From: Mytilisepta virgata
Lineage: Eukaryota > Mollusca > Bivalvia > Mytilida > Mytilidae
Assembly: GCA_028015205.1 (NCBI GenBank)
Contig: JAPWFG010000015.1
Span: 5,952,001-6,016,000, forward strand
Length of the DNA stretch: 64,000 nt
Direction: 5' to 3'
This document shows positions 12,541 through 26,400 of the stretch, piece by piece. Position numbers and translations under genes: made by a program. Position 1 is the first letter of the stretch. Each line of letters starts with the position of its first letter. The notes beneath the pieces were generated by a model. The model saw only the letters and a list, made by a program, of their open reading frames with translations. It had not been told where the DNA came from and did no database searches.

Positions 12541-12923
12541 ATGAAGATTTTATTAGTCACGTTTGTTGTTGTATCAATTATAGAATCCTTATTATTCGGT
12601 GTATTGTACTCTGGATGGAGCTCATATGTTTATATATTGATAGAAGATGGATTTTATTTTGACCTATGCATGACAGCAACACATTTTAATCCAGAGGAAA
12701 GTATCTTAAACAATTCAATGGTTTTAAATTCTTCGATATATCCTGCAGTAAGGGATACCACGGAGACAACAGTCACAACAGCGCCACCCACTTCCTGTAA
12801 GGAACAACAGGAACAGCTACTTTTATTGTATTCAATTTCTGTAGCATTGGTTTTTTTGTTCGTCGTATCATGGGGTCCATTAATTTATAGATTTGGCCTT
12901 CTAGGTCCAAAACTGTGGTCTAT
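12541..12923 (+). CDS. SLC43-like gene exon 1
   Basis: Encodes residues 1-127 plus two bases of codon 128: helix 1 (about residues 3-25), the extracellular loop with the two cysteines and two sequons, and helix 2 (about 93-111). The ATG follows AAGTGCAAAT. The donor is AT|GTAAGT, phase 2. Confidence 0.88.
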
Positions 12924-15900
12924 GTAAGTACATTAAAATGTTACAATTATTAATTTTAAATAATTACGTAGCTAATGATATTATTGTAATAAAATTCCAT
13001 ATATGTTTTTTCTACATATGGGTCATTTAAAAAAGTCCAGCCATATTGTGCTACATACTAACGCTAGAAAAAGTTTTGTTCGCCAGAAACTCAAGTAAGG
13101 GAAATAATTTGCTTCAAATTATAATTTTAGAATTAGAATCACGCCATCTTCCTACCGATCAGTTATAAACTTAGTTCATATATAATCACTATAGGCCCAT
13201 ATGTGCTTAGAGGTTGCAGGTCCATTAGTGATTTTGTCCGTTGCGTTTAATTTTAATTAGGTTTTGGCGTGTCGATCTAATTGAAATGGGTCAACATTAG
13301 GAACATATCTTTTAAGTTTAGCGTCAAATGATAACGAAAAATGAGAATATTCAAACAAAATTTTAGAATAATAATATTCATTGTGCTTTAGTTAGGGACT
13401 CTGTGGGATTTTTTCATGTACAATACATACACTATATATATATATTATTAAACTGTACTCTGCAGGAGAAAGATAAAAAGACATATATTTTCAAAATTTT
13501 GTTTGACCTTTGACACGACAGGTTTACCTTATTTTCATGGATATATAGTTTTTTTCTGCCAATATTCCCATTCACCTTGAATACATTTGAAACATGGCAC
13601 AAATTACATTCATTGCAAATTATACTTTCTTAATGAGATTAAAGAATCATATTTGCAATTTTTTAATAATTTTATTACACTATCTATTGAATTTCTCAAT
13701 GAAAACCATGCTTAAGGATGACCACCCTTTCCTTGTTAAACATTAGAAAAACTATTTTGTAAAGACCTGAATATTTATCTATGTTCAAATATATCTCGAA
13801 TATATAGAAATAATTCAAATGGTGTCAGAGTATTTCAAATGGTGTTGTTACATTGCAAACACTGAAATTATATAGAAATAATTCAAATGGTGTCAGAGTA
13901 TTTCAAATGGTGTTGTTACATTGCAAACACTGAAATTATCTATAATTAAACAAAACACTATTTAAGGTATCCGGAAAATAAATGACCACGTGATTATTCG
14001 AAAGTTCCCGGATGTTCCATACAACGCAATTGAAATGACCTCGGTAATTATCGGCAAACTTCGGAAATGTCAATATAACTAACTTATTTTTACAGACTGC
14101 ATATAAGCAACAGAGTGTGTTTCAACTTGAGAAAAATATATATACAAAATTCCAGCTTTAAATTTGTTGGTTCAGCCATTCACTGTCAAAAAGAGATACA
14201 CTTTTCGTTCATGATCTATTATGGTCCCGATACCTTAAATCAAGGAAGCTAACTCCATCTAAAACTATTTTTTCTTGTTTCAACAATAAAATTAGTAGAA
14301 AACACAGAAAAAAACCAATTTCACAATTTTCAGTTTCTGTTTTTAAATTTATCAGAATCAATGGCAATCTAATTCAGAAAATTTTACACAAAAACAAATC
14401 TACAAAATGTACACGATGTATAAAACTAGGTTTTTAATAGTTCAAGTCCAGAGTTGTTCTATTACTGTTCTGCTGCATCAATGGCTGAAGCTCTAGCTTC
14501 GTCTGTAAATATAGGAAAATATATTTTTAATTTATATATTATGTAACGTTGCATTTATTTACAGAATATGATATAATTTTATGTCTGTGTAAAGTTATTT
14601 AATACCTTTTGAAGCATTTGAAGTAGTTGTGTTTCTAAGGATTGAAGCGCAATTAGCATAATGTTAACCCTATGGGGAGAGGATAATCCTCCTTGGGTAA
14701 TCCTCCGATTTGATACTTATCATATAAGACGTCATATTTTTAATATTGCCAGGATTAATTGGTGTAAGATGGTTGTGCATTGATTAAAGTGTAACCTGTT
14801 CGGACACATCCTTTAAATTATTGTCTGTTTATAAAAACGTTTTAATATTGCCGGGATTAATTGGTGTAAGATGGTTGTGTATTGATTTAAGTGTAACCTG
14901 TCCGGACACGCCTACACCCCTTTAAATTATTGTCTGTTTATAAAAACTTTTTCAATAACCGTGAGCGTTGATTTGTGACCGATGTTTGTATGTGTTCAGT
15001 TAATAATTGGATTGTAAATGTATGGAAATTGTCCTTTTGTTATTGTCTGTGTAAAGTACCTCACTTTCATCGGTATATATAACAGGATAATATAGTGTGT
15101 ACAATATATTTAATATCTCCGTCAATATAGACAAACATGGGTCGGAGAGCCATCCGCATGCTGTCTTTACAAGTATTTAAATTATCCCTAATCACTATAC
15201 ATCTAGATAAGCACAAATTTATAGTTCATAAAACATTCTTTATAGGTTATTCACATCCCCAGCAGAGATCCATGCATTAAATTTCTTCGGCCAGTTCAAC
15301 CATTTCACGAATAATTGTTTATTACGACCCTTGCCTCTGGTCTTTAAGATCTCCCCCACTTTCCATAAGTCGTCGTCTCTAACATCCACTTTTTGCAATT
15401 CGGATTGATAGAATGTTCCTTTAATATCTTCGTCATGAAAATCTTTCAATCTGTATATTGGCAATCCACCACGTAATATTTTCTGTGAAATTTTGAATAT
15501 TTCTCCGGTCCATTTTTCATCGTATTCTCTGGTAAATGGGTTTCTTATATATGTAAGTCTGACTTTATCTCCTACTTTAAAACGGAACGGTTTCGTGACC
15601 GTTTTGGTCTTGACTATTGACACTGTTTTCTTAGGCCAATACATTTTCCACCACAAATTTGTTTCTTTGCCTTTAGTTACCTTATCTGGAGACATCCCTA
15701 TCGTTCTATGATATGTTTTGTTGTAGCTGTTTGCAAATTTCTGCAAGTCATCCACATACTCATAGGATTGCTTATGTGTAAAATACCTCACGATTTTCGA
15801 CTTAATTGTTTTATTCAATCTCTCAACATAGTTAGCCTTGATTTCTGTGTTTTGTGCAAATAAATGTTGAATTCCTCTCTGTTTTAATAGATCCTCTACC

Positions 15901-18900
15901 GATCGTGATCTAAATTCTTGACCTTTGTCGGTTCTTATTCTCCTAGGTGAACGTCCTTCTGTCAAAACATTTTGTAAAGCTCTCTTCACGGATTCACCTT
16001 TCTTATCTTTCAATGGTCTCAACCAAGCATATTTAGAGAAGATATCTATGACAACTAATATGTAGTTGTAGCCATCGTTATATTTTGCAAACTTGGTCAT
16101 ATCCATAAGATCGGCATCCCATTGATCGTCTATACCAGTTACGATGACTCTATTTCGTTTGAATGATCGTCTTACAGGTCTCTGTAGGCTATATGGTTCT
16201 TGTCGTTGCAACCATTTTCTTATTTTATATTTACTTAAGACGAATTTCCCGTCTTTTCTGACAAATCTGTACATTTTATCTGGACCAGAAAAACTAGCTG
16301 GATTTGATGGATCGTAATAAATAGTTTTTAGGTATCGCTCCCAGGAAGCCATCTGAACTATTCGGTAAATTTACGTGAAATGATAAATTAACAATACAAT
16401 TCAACCTTTTATGCCTCGTCATCACTCTCTTTGTCATCGTCATCACTCTCTTCGTCATCGTCATCACTCCCTTCGTCATCGTCATCACTCTCCTCCTCTT
16501 CCTCCTCATAACCATCATCATTATTTTCGACGACTTCGTCTAAGTAATTTTCGAGCATGTGTTTATATTTTCGAATGCCAATTTTAATGGCTTTTTGTAG
16601 TCCATGCCTTCATCTATAAGTTCTTCTACCAACTTCATAATCTTAGAATGTAGTTTACCATCTCTAAGTTGGAGTTCATATTGAATAAACGTGCCATATC
16701 TGTACATCAGTTCATCCAAGTCTTTCGAATTTTACTTTTCGTTCGGCTTTACGCTCGGCATCAGCTTGCTCCATTCCCTGCTTGACATATTTATCTACTT
16801 TTGTCTTCCATAATTCTTCATTAGCCTCTCTGGCTTGTTCTGCTAATTTCGCAAACGCTATATCCTCGCCATCATTTATATCTAAACGAGACTTCTTACG
16901 TGGTATGATATCTTCATCATCTTCTCTCTTTCTTTTTAAATCATTATTTTCTGGGCAGCTCCTATTCATGTGTCTAGCCAAATCGTGTACACTCTCAAAA
17001 ACAATTCCACAATCGTCACAGGAATCGTGAGGTATGTGTAAAATACCTCACGATTTTCGACTTAATTGTTTTATTCAATCTCTCAACATAGTTAGCCTTG
17101 ATTTCTGTGTTTTGTGCAAATAAATGATTATCTGTTCTTCTCCAAAGTGGTTTGTCATGTGTTTGAATTTACTAGATCCTTCTTTTGCAAGGTTTTCAAC
17201 GAGTTTTTGTAATGAGGAAGACATAAATTGGAGCGAGTCTATAAAATCCATACATCCTAATGAAAAAGAAATATACTTTTCCATATTATTAGCGATACAA
17301 TTCAGTTGCTTTCCTTCAACTTTTCCTATGGCTTGCATTATCAAATGATAAACGATGTTGTTCTGTCTTTCAAATTTTGGAATATCAGCCATCTTTACTG
17401 GGAACGATATCCCATCAAAATTAAGGGTATTGTGATGTTCTTTATACTTGTTCACCCTTTGACTGTCACGTTTTGTAGGATAGAGTGCAGCCAAAACTGA
17501 CCACATAAAACATTTATTATCTCTGTTCTGCACATTGATAATGGCACGTTTTGAACGGAGCTTACTCGGGAGTGGAATATAACTAGATCATACTTTCTCT
17601 ATCAACTGGAAAATGAGTCTGTTCACTTTGAGGTATATCTTCTACCTGAGGAAGTTCAGATTCTTTGCTGCTTATTTCTCTTTCTTCTGGGAAATACGTC
17701 TGTTCACTTTGAAAGCTATCTTTAAACTGAGGGATTTCATATTCTTTACGACTTTTATACTCTTCAGTAATACTACCACCTCTCATATTCTTGTTTTCAA
17801 AAATATCAGTTTTTAATCTCTCCTCCTCTGGTGTATTCTGTTTCAAGTCGATGAATAGACTCCCATATGGTCGTTGTGTCCCTCTTTGTACTTATTCATG
17901 AATTTCTTCGGATTATTAGGATACATCTGTCTAGCAAATATGGATGGCCCAACTTGATCACGTGGGTTTTTGAATAGGACTATATACTGGCTATTGATGC
18001 TCATGGTTCGACTCTCCTTTCCCTTCGAGAACGCATTTTGCAGTATACAAGCTACACTCAGGTTTCTGTGATGGCTACCCTCCACAAAGAGTTCACACAC
18101 ATTTTTACTGTTAGTAGCGTCTCTCATCAAGTCATCAAGGATAATTAAGCTCGGATATCTAGAGTCAATGAATGAGTCATCGTTTAAGTCCTCAGGTATA
18201 CCTTGTACAAATATAATATTCTTTATAGTCTGCTGCATTTGACTGAACAACGGTTGCCATCTCTTATAACACCATATAATCCTCTCAGGTGATGGTTTTA
18301 TCATAGTCCGTGCTCGCTTCAATAATGTTTTCATCCAAAACGTCTTACCTGAACCAGTAGGTCCAGCCAACATCATAGTGAATGGATGATGTAGTACCAC
18401 ATTCTGTGGCGGCGGCGGTGGCGGCGGCGGCGGTGGTGGCGGCGGCGGCGGCGGTGGATATGCATCATTGCTCTGCGGATATGGTTGACTAATTCTGTGT
18501 TTGTTTCTTTGGTGTCGTAACATAACGTCTTTTCTTGAATATTCTGTACCGCAATCTGGACAAGTAGTAGACATCTTAAAACACGTCCACTTCCTTCGAA
18601 TGACAGATGTAAAGTGATTAAAATATTGAAATACATCATAATTATATCCTCCAATGTCCATAGGCTAAACTTTTTATCCCATCGTTCAGGATAAACCTCT
18701 TGTCATCAAAAGGGGATAAGCCAAGTTTTTTGATGGATATATTATATAACTTGTGGTCGTATGAACGGATCTGTGTCATGGTAGACATGTGGATCTCTTT
18801 ATTGAATAAACATTGTTTATAATGTTCGTGTCGTGTGTCATGTTTGATCACACTCTTCTTTATACCCTTCGCTGTCTTCTTTTCGCAGAGTGTTTCATTT

Positions 18901-21900
18901 TCCTCATATATCATTGAGTACATCTTTGACTTAAGACCAACAAATTCTTGTATGGGTATACCATGTGTTTCGTCTTTCATCTTTCCTAAGACCTTTTTAT
19001 TTAATGTGCTATAAAGCTGATGTTCAGGGCTATATTCTGACGTATCAAACAAGTGTTTGTCCTTCATCATATCTTGATATATATCATCAGTGTTGATGTT
19101 GTAGCATAGTGAGTCTGTGTCCGTAAACAAGAGTGTTGCTCTAGACCCATATTTATCCTTCATGTAATTATAATGGAAATCGTACATAAGTGTCTTTGAC
19201 AAATCGAGTATAGTGAATCCCACGTAGATAGGTCTGTTTAAGTATAATCGCTGTTTCAGCATGTGAACAGCCACCAAGTCGTCGTTGAATATTTTGAAAG
19301 CATGAAATGTTGGTTTGCTGATTAATTTTCTGGCTTTTGATTGGTCATTCAAAAGTTTTATATCTGTTCTCTTCCTTAAATTTTCCATTGTCTTTCCAAA
19401 GACTGCATTATTCATGAGTTTAAAAAAATCCTTCTCGAACTCATTTTTCGCAAGCTTTCTCTTCTCTGTGTTGAAATCAATATATGTCTTTAACCAGGGT
19501 CGTTGTTCAAATGTCCATGACTCTATGGATCTTTGTTAGTCTCATTCCAAGTGATAAGTAGAGTTTTAAATTTCTGTAATGTACCACGTATTTTTCCTTT
19601 GGATATAAATTTGGTATCAATTTTTCTGTCGATGTTCCTTTTAAGTTTAAATCGTCCAATAGCTTTTCCGCATAAGACGATAACATATCATTTGTAACCT
19701 TCAATTTTTCTGGAGCGAGTGGATATTCATTGTGGTCGTCGTGTAGTTCCCTTGGATATTCTAAGTCAACTTCTAATATATAACCATTTTTACTATCATC
19801 TGCAACGTCATTTATGTTTAGATTCTCAATTTCACAATCGTTGAGCCATCTGAAACCTTCAACTGGAAGTGCCTGTGACATAGCCCATCCGTATAAGTTG
19901 TTGGCATCTAGGTACATCACGTGATTAATGGCTTGATTTGGATCGTAGTTTGGTACATGTTTATTGTTAGCTTTGGCATGACGATGGGATATCATTGATA
20001 TTCCACCTCTTAAACCTTTCTCTATAAACAAATGCATGTCTACGTCAGTTAGTAATTCCAGCTTGACACCTGTCATTTTCAAGGCAGCCTGCCAGGCTAA
20101 ACCGGGTGATGTATAAAAATGTGCAGCATCCAATCCATAGTAGTTGAGACAGATCTCCCTGAAATTTTCAAAGACGTCGGCTAATGCAAGGACATCTGAT
20201 AGAACGTATAGATCGTGGTACTGTCCGAGATTCTGTATGTTAAACAATTGCCATACGTGTTGTGCATGCGCATAGTCCAGTGTGGTTATACCTTCTCCCG
20301 ATAGTGTACTGTAAAAAGCTTCAATGGAAGGCAGTTGTTGCTCTTCAAATTTTGCCTCAGAATCAAAATACTCGTAAGGGTATACTTGTTTTCGCAGAAG
20401 CAGGCTTATCTGTTCTTCTCCAAAGTGGTTTGTCATGTGTTTGAATTTACTAGATCCTTCTTTTGCAAGGTTTTCAACGAGTTTTTGTAATGAGGAAGAC
20501 ATAAATTGGAGCGAGTCTATAAAATCCATACATCCTAATGAAAAAGAAATATACTTTTCCATATTATTAGCGATACAATTCAGTTGCTTTCCTTCAACTT
20601 TTCCTATGGCTTGCATTATCAAATGACTGTCATATCCTCTTAGGTTATGAAATACAACCGGAATTCGACCTGTAAATTTGTAGTTAATATTACAGTCGTT
20701 ATGAGCCGCCCCTCGAAATTTTCCGGTCACGTGACAATGATCTCGAACTCTATTGTCTGCTAGTTCTTTTTTACATATGTGACAAAGAGTTGCCTTCTTA
20801 AACGATTGCCAATCACTCCCAGTCATAATCATGGGCTCACAATGTTTAAATCTTTGTTCTATTTCTTCCTGTTCCTTTACCATACACTCCACAAATTTGT
20901 CAGCAGCATCTCGGCCTCTGTATACAACGGGCTGTTTTGAGGTTTCGGATGTCAAGCCAACTACTTTGTAGGCAAATCCACATGGTATATGTCTTGTCGT
21001 ATTTGATGTTTGTGACTTGTTTGGGTTGTTGACACATCCCTGGATAGGTTGTTGGAGACATTCAAAATCTGCGTAAATGACATAAGGTACTTTTAACTGT
21101 TTTCGGATGTCTTTATAATAGAGCCATTTGTCATCTTCAGTGGGTAGTTCAGTTTTCTGTGGTCCGTTTGTCTGACAATATGGTAGGTGGTCATTCAATA
21201 GTCTTTCCTTTGTAAATCCATGTAAGCAGTATGGGCAGTAATAGTGTCGATATTTACAAGAATGTTGGTCTCCCAGTAGCCTGTTTAGGTCTTTGATCCA
21301 ACAATAGTGGGACTTTTTTCCATCTGAAATCATCAGGAGATTGACATGTTGCTCATATCTATTCCCGGTAATGTGAACAGGCACAACATCATTTTTCTCG
21401 TACCCAAATATATTGATGGATATGTTGTTCTGTCTTTCAAATTTTGGAATATCAGCCATCTTTACTGGGAACGATATCCCATCAAAATTAAGGGTATTGT
21501 GATGTTCTTTATACTTGTTCACCCTTTGACTGTCACGTTTTGTAGGATAGAGTGCAGCCAAAACTGACCACATAAAACATTTATTATCTCTGTTCTGCAC
21601 ATTGATAATGGCACGTTTTGAACGGAGCTTACTCGGGAGTGGAATATAACTAGATCCACGCAGTGGTCTATAACGTGCCATGTGTATAGTCAGATTCACC
21701 ACTTTATCCACAGTCCAATTACTGCCTTGTCGTTGATACTAGATGAATGAATCGAACATTTTCTTGATGGATTCTCTGAGTCCCTCGTTTATGTCCTCAA
21801 ATTTAAGACTTGTCTGGCATTTCCCACGAAAATGTGGTTCTGCAGTTTCCACTTCTCCTTTTCTTCTACTCATCTTTACTTTCATGGACAAATACCATTT

Positions 21901-22832
21901 AATGCCACCTCTTTCTTTTATAGCATTCTTAATAACGTCTTTCGCGTCTTCATATTTGTTTTTCAAAAACGTCATGGGATCGAATTTAGACATTCCCTCG
22001 GCCTTGATGGTATGTGTTTGTACCGAACCATTCAATGCTTTGAAACTACATGGATCATTTGAAGTCTTCTCGTCCTGATTACCATCAGCTTGAGTACTGC
22101 CACCACCTCCGCTTTGGACAATTGGTTCTGCATGTCTTTTCATATGACGCTCGTAATTATCCTTTCTAGTGAAGGTAGCAGCACAGTTAGTACAACTCCA
22201 TTTTCTATCTGTGTGAGCTGTCTTCCTATGACGACTTAAGTTCTGTTTTTGTGTAAAGGATTTGTCACATATATTGCATTTATGCCCTGCTACTTTAAAC
22301 TTTTTGTTTGTTGGCTCCATTTTTTCGTCTTCACACTTTGAATGCTTAAACAAAAATGAACAATAACTGTGGCAAAACTAGTATGTATATAATTTAGTTA
22401 TGTGATGTGATGAAACAGACAACCAATCATTATTCATATTAGAGGAGTCGATCTCCACTGGTACTCGCCCACGGGTCGGAAAAATGACTCCTTAATCTAC
22501 CGACCGTATGGGTTCCCAGCTTTGATACAAATATAAATAACGAAATGATTGATATTCAAGAACATTTGATTAAGGCATTCGCCATAGCAGTCACCGCCCG
22601 TCAACATTTCCATCACTGGAAACAGAGCTGCTCTCGCAGTTAAGCAAGACTGCAAAGGCTTTGATCGGAGAGGTCTTCATGACTAATGGCGGACATACCA
22701 CATGGCACTCCCTCTCCATTGTGAGCTACATGGCATTGCCCTAAGTCATTACATCGTGCCAATGCAGGAGACCGCTTCAAACTTTCTAGAACTTTTTGTT
22801 TGCTCAAATAAGTAGATACATATGATTTTTAT

Positions 22833-22866
<34 letters not shown>

Positions 22867-23452
22867 CATCAAAGGTATTTTTGTTGCAATGATATCCGAA
22901 TTATGGTGATATGAGGTACCTTATACGAGACTGGCCGACTCCAAATTGTCTCGTATCTATCCAACGATTCACTGTGAAAATTGAGGGTCGGTTTCGGGAA
23001 TCGTCGGACGGAGTCACTCCTCAGTTTCATAACTAGAATATCTTAGACCGTATGATTTAACTTTGTTGTCACAATTATATTCATACTAAACTAAATTTTA
23101 TGATATATAAATACATGTATTAATATTAATTAATGTACCTTTATATTTAAATATTTGATGTCTGTTTAAGATTAGTGTTTCAAACCTTCGATAGTTGACA
23201 AATGTTGATTAAAATTTCCGACGTGACTTCACCTTTGAATGTCTTCGATAAGACTGACGAAAACTCTAATTTTTCGTGGCTTATATAGCGATACGGCGAT
23301 ACAAATTGTAAATTCCAGAATTAATCAAATTTGATTGGCTAATTTCGCATTCCGAAAATTTTTTAATCGATTTTCTTACCAGTGTTGTTTCACCTGTACA
23401 CTAGATTAGACGCGATTTTAAATCTAGGGTATTGCACAACACGTTGTAATCC

Positions 23453-23485
<33 letters not shown>

Positions 23486-26400
23486 GTTATCGTTAAAATA
23501 TAATTACGAGCTCTGTTGCAAAATCATTTTAACTTGAAATGAGACATTTATACAAAGTCATAATAAATAACAAATGTTTACAAACATTCACGCCTCAGGT
23601 ATGTAGAGTTTTCAACTGTGTAATTTATAAATACACAGATGTGTGTGTATGTGTTTGATACGTACGACGAATTATTTTAGAATATATACATTCCGTTTGT
23701 TAACAAATATTTAATAGATTATGATTTAATCTACAGACAATCCGTTTATTAACAACATAATTAATTCTTTCGAGTATTTAAATGGATTTTATCTATGTGT
23801 GTAAATTCTAACTGAAAGGAAATTAATGTGTCGGGAAATTCATTGTTCATACCGTTTTAAACTGGAGATTTTAAGTGTATCAGTGTGTTATATATTTATT
23901 AGATGGATCATAAATGTTAGTGTCGGGATAGTAACATGAAGAATAACAAGGTGAATTTTAAAATATTTACTAAATTATACGTTAAATGGTGATTATATTT
24001 TTTATAATAACGTATAATATAACACACTTTAATGTTGGAAAGAACATTTAAAATATTTACTAAATTATACGTTAAATGGTGATTACATTTTTATAATAAC
24101 GTATATTATAACACACTTTAATGTTGGAAAGAACATTGTATCTGTATTTTTAATTCATCTACATAAGTATAAATGCTAAAGGACGCTTCAAATTTCCATT
24201 ATTTTAAAGATGGCGCAGATTACTTTTAAACCGGTTCTGACCGGTTTATTTATGGACATGTCAGGACAAGAATATCGACATTTAACAGCTCGGTGATTGA
24301 ATGAATGAACTGTTGTTATAATTATAAATTTAAAGATTTTAGAGATAATGTAAAGGCAACATGCGGATGGCTCTCCGACCCATGTTTGTCTATATTGACG
24401 GAGATATTAAATATATTGTACACACTATATTATCCTGTTATATATTCCGATGAAAGTGAGGTACTCTACACAGACAATAACAAAAGGACAATTTTCATAC
24501 ATTTACAATCCAATTATTAACTGAACACATACAAACATCGGTCACAAATCAACGCTCACGGTTATTGAAAAAGTTTTTATAAACAGACAATAATTTAAAG
24601 GGGTGTAGGCGTGTCCGGACAGGTTACACTTAAATCAATACACAACCATCTTACACCAATTAATCCCGGCAATATTAAAACGTTTTTATAAACAGACAAT
24701 AATTTAAAGGATGTGTCCGAACAGGTTACACTTTAATCAATGCACAACCATCTTACACCAATTAATCCTGGCAATATTAAAAATATGACGTTTTATATGA
24801 TAAGTATCAAATCGGAGGATTACCCAAGGAGGATTATCCTCTCCCCATAGGGTTAACATTATGCTAATTGCGCTTCAATCCTTAGAAACACAACTACTAT
24901 TTGAAGTCAAGAGAATATTTTTTCGATTATACATCTAACCGTTCAACTGTATATTACTCTAAGCTGATAAAAAAAAAAATTCTTGTGTAAACATTATGAA
25001 CTTGTGTTTTTGAATGAGTATGTTAAAGACAAAACTTTATAAAATTTTACTATTTTTTGTGCAAAACATGCCGACTTTAACACACTGGCGCTTCGCCATT
25101 AATGAACGGATTTGCAAAAGTCATATATCGGTGTAAGGGGAAAATCTCAGAGATGTACACAGTTTATGGATCCCAAATAAATTTTGGGAGACAGGGTATC
25201 GTTTTGGCAGAACACATAAAAAATTGAGGATTTTTTCCTTTATAAAATATATAAACCACCATTTTTAGACGGGATACTTACAAAATTTTATTCTGCTGGT
25301 CTTCTGGAGTTTCTACTCGAAATTTCATCATCTGTTTACATTTCTATTAATAGCGCGAAGTGCCGAAAGGGTATGAAGTGTGTACCTCGCCGCCGCAAAA
25401 ATCCGACGTTTTCGATAATAAATGCTATCTTTAAACTCGTGTCAAATTTTTATAAAATAAACATTGATATGAATTTTTAGTGTCATTTAAAGAGGAGAAT
25501 CTCTGTTTTCATGCACTATTTTTCTTTTTAAAAACATCCATGGAAAACGACGTTTAAGTAAATTCATTGAAACGTAGATCACACAAAAAATCCATTGTGG
25601 CAGATACGGGGTTTTTAACGTGACGTTATGACAGAGTTCCTACTTTAGTTCGAACATGTCATACATGCACGTAATCGATGACAACAGATTAGATAAAATT
25701 CACATTCCATATCAGATACAAACTGACTTTAATAAATAATAACAATACTACTAACGAATTATTACGAACACATACTTAATTTACATTTCTTTAAATCTAG
25801 TTTTCTGATCTCTGGAGGTTCTCTGTTATTGGGTTTTGCAAACAAAGGTAAGTACTTGTTTAGCTATTTCATGTTGAAATATAATGTACCCATCTTTTCG
25901 CTTTACTACAGTGGAATATGGGTCAAAAGGTTAAAGTATCTATTAAGACATGCAAAGCACCGTATTCCAATATCCTGTTAAATCAAAGAATCAAAATTAA
26001 CATTTTAATAACGACAAAGCAAAACAAAGAAAAGTAAAAAAAAAAATGGAAAATAGTAATTTACGTACTTGTATATACTAACGAATGTAGGCCGACATGG
26101 TAAGTAGACCCTTTCTAAAATGTAATCATTTAGATAGGAAAGCAAATATGCATAACATAAATTTATCATTTGATAGTAATAGTTATCATACAATTAGTTC
26201 TAAACATCGCTTTTCTGTATATATGATATTGATTGAAGCACATAGTCCGTGATAATATCCATACCATCACGGCTATATCCCATATCACACCCCTACGAAA
26301 ATGCAGTATCGAAATCACTTGATCGAAGAATGACGTCAGTAGTATATGCGCACAGTTCAGTTAGCATTTGAGGTGGTGGGTGTGGTGGAGGAGCGAGGAG

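Larger units (their letters stand above)
14622..24898 (-). mobile_element. Polinton/Maverick element 1 (10.3 kb)
   Basis: Flanked by ATTTGA duplications at 14616-14621 and 24899-24904. Its termini are AGTAGTTGTG and CACAACTACT. The 6-bp duplication and AG...CT ends are Polinton hallmarks. Coding content, all minus strand: integrase, a broken zinc-finger/acidic protein, a packaging-type ATPase and a broken family B polymerase. Full Polintons are usually 15-20 kb and also carry major and minor capsid proteins and an adenovirus-type protease. None is visible here, so the element is a deletion derivative or belongs to a capsid-less lineage. It lies antisense in intron 1 of the transporter gene. 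Confidence 0.93.

Noticed and set aside
12541..12927. Exon 1 as a stand-alone 128-residue protein
   Set aside because: The TAA is created by the GTAAGT donor; splicing to exon 2 gives a family-consistent helix 3.
16294..16521. Met/Thr/Lys-rich minus-strand frame
   Set aside because: It is the out-of-phase reading of the acidic SDDDDE tail of the zinc-finger protein.
17075..17533. 152-residue frame resembling a polymerase protein
   Set aside because: It is the translation of the patchwork insertion: two polymerase segments with the middle missing, followed by integrase-gene sequence. Not a gene.
18373..18654. 93-residue frame ending in Arg/His repeats
   Set aside because: Shadow of the ATPase proline tract in another phase.
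26238..26300. Possible hairpin or repeat end before element 2
   Set aside because: The GATATCC/CATATCAC words are similar to the MITE at 37030, but no consistent arms could be drawn.
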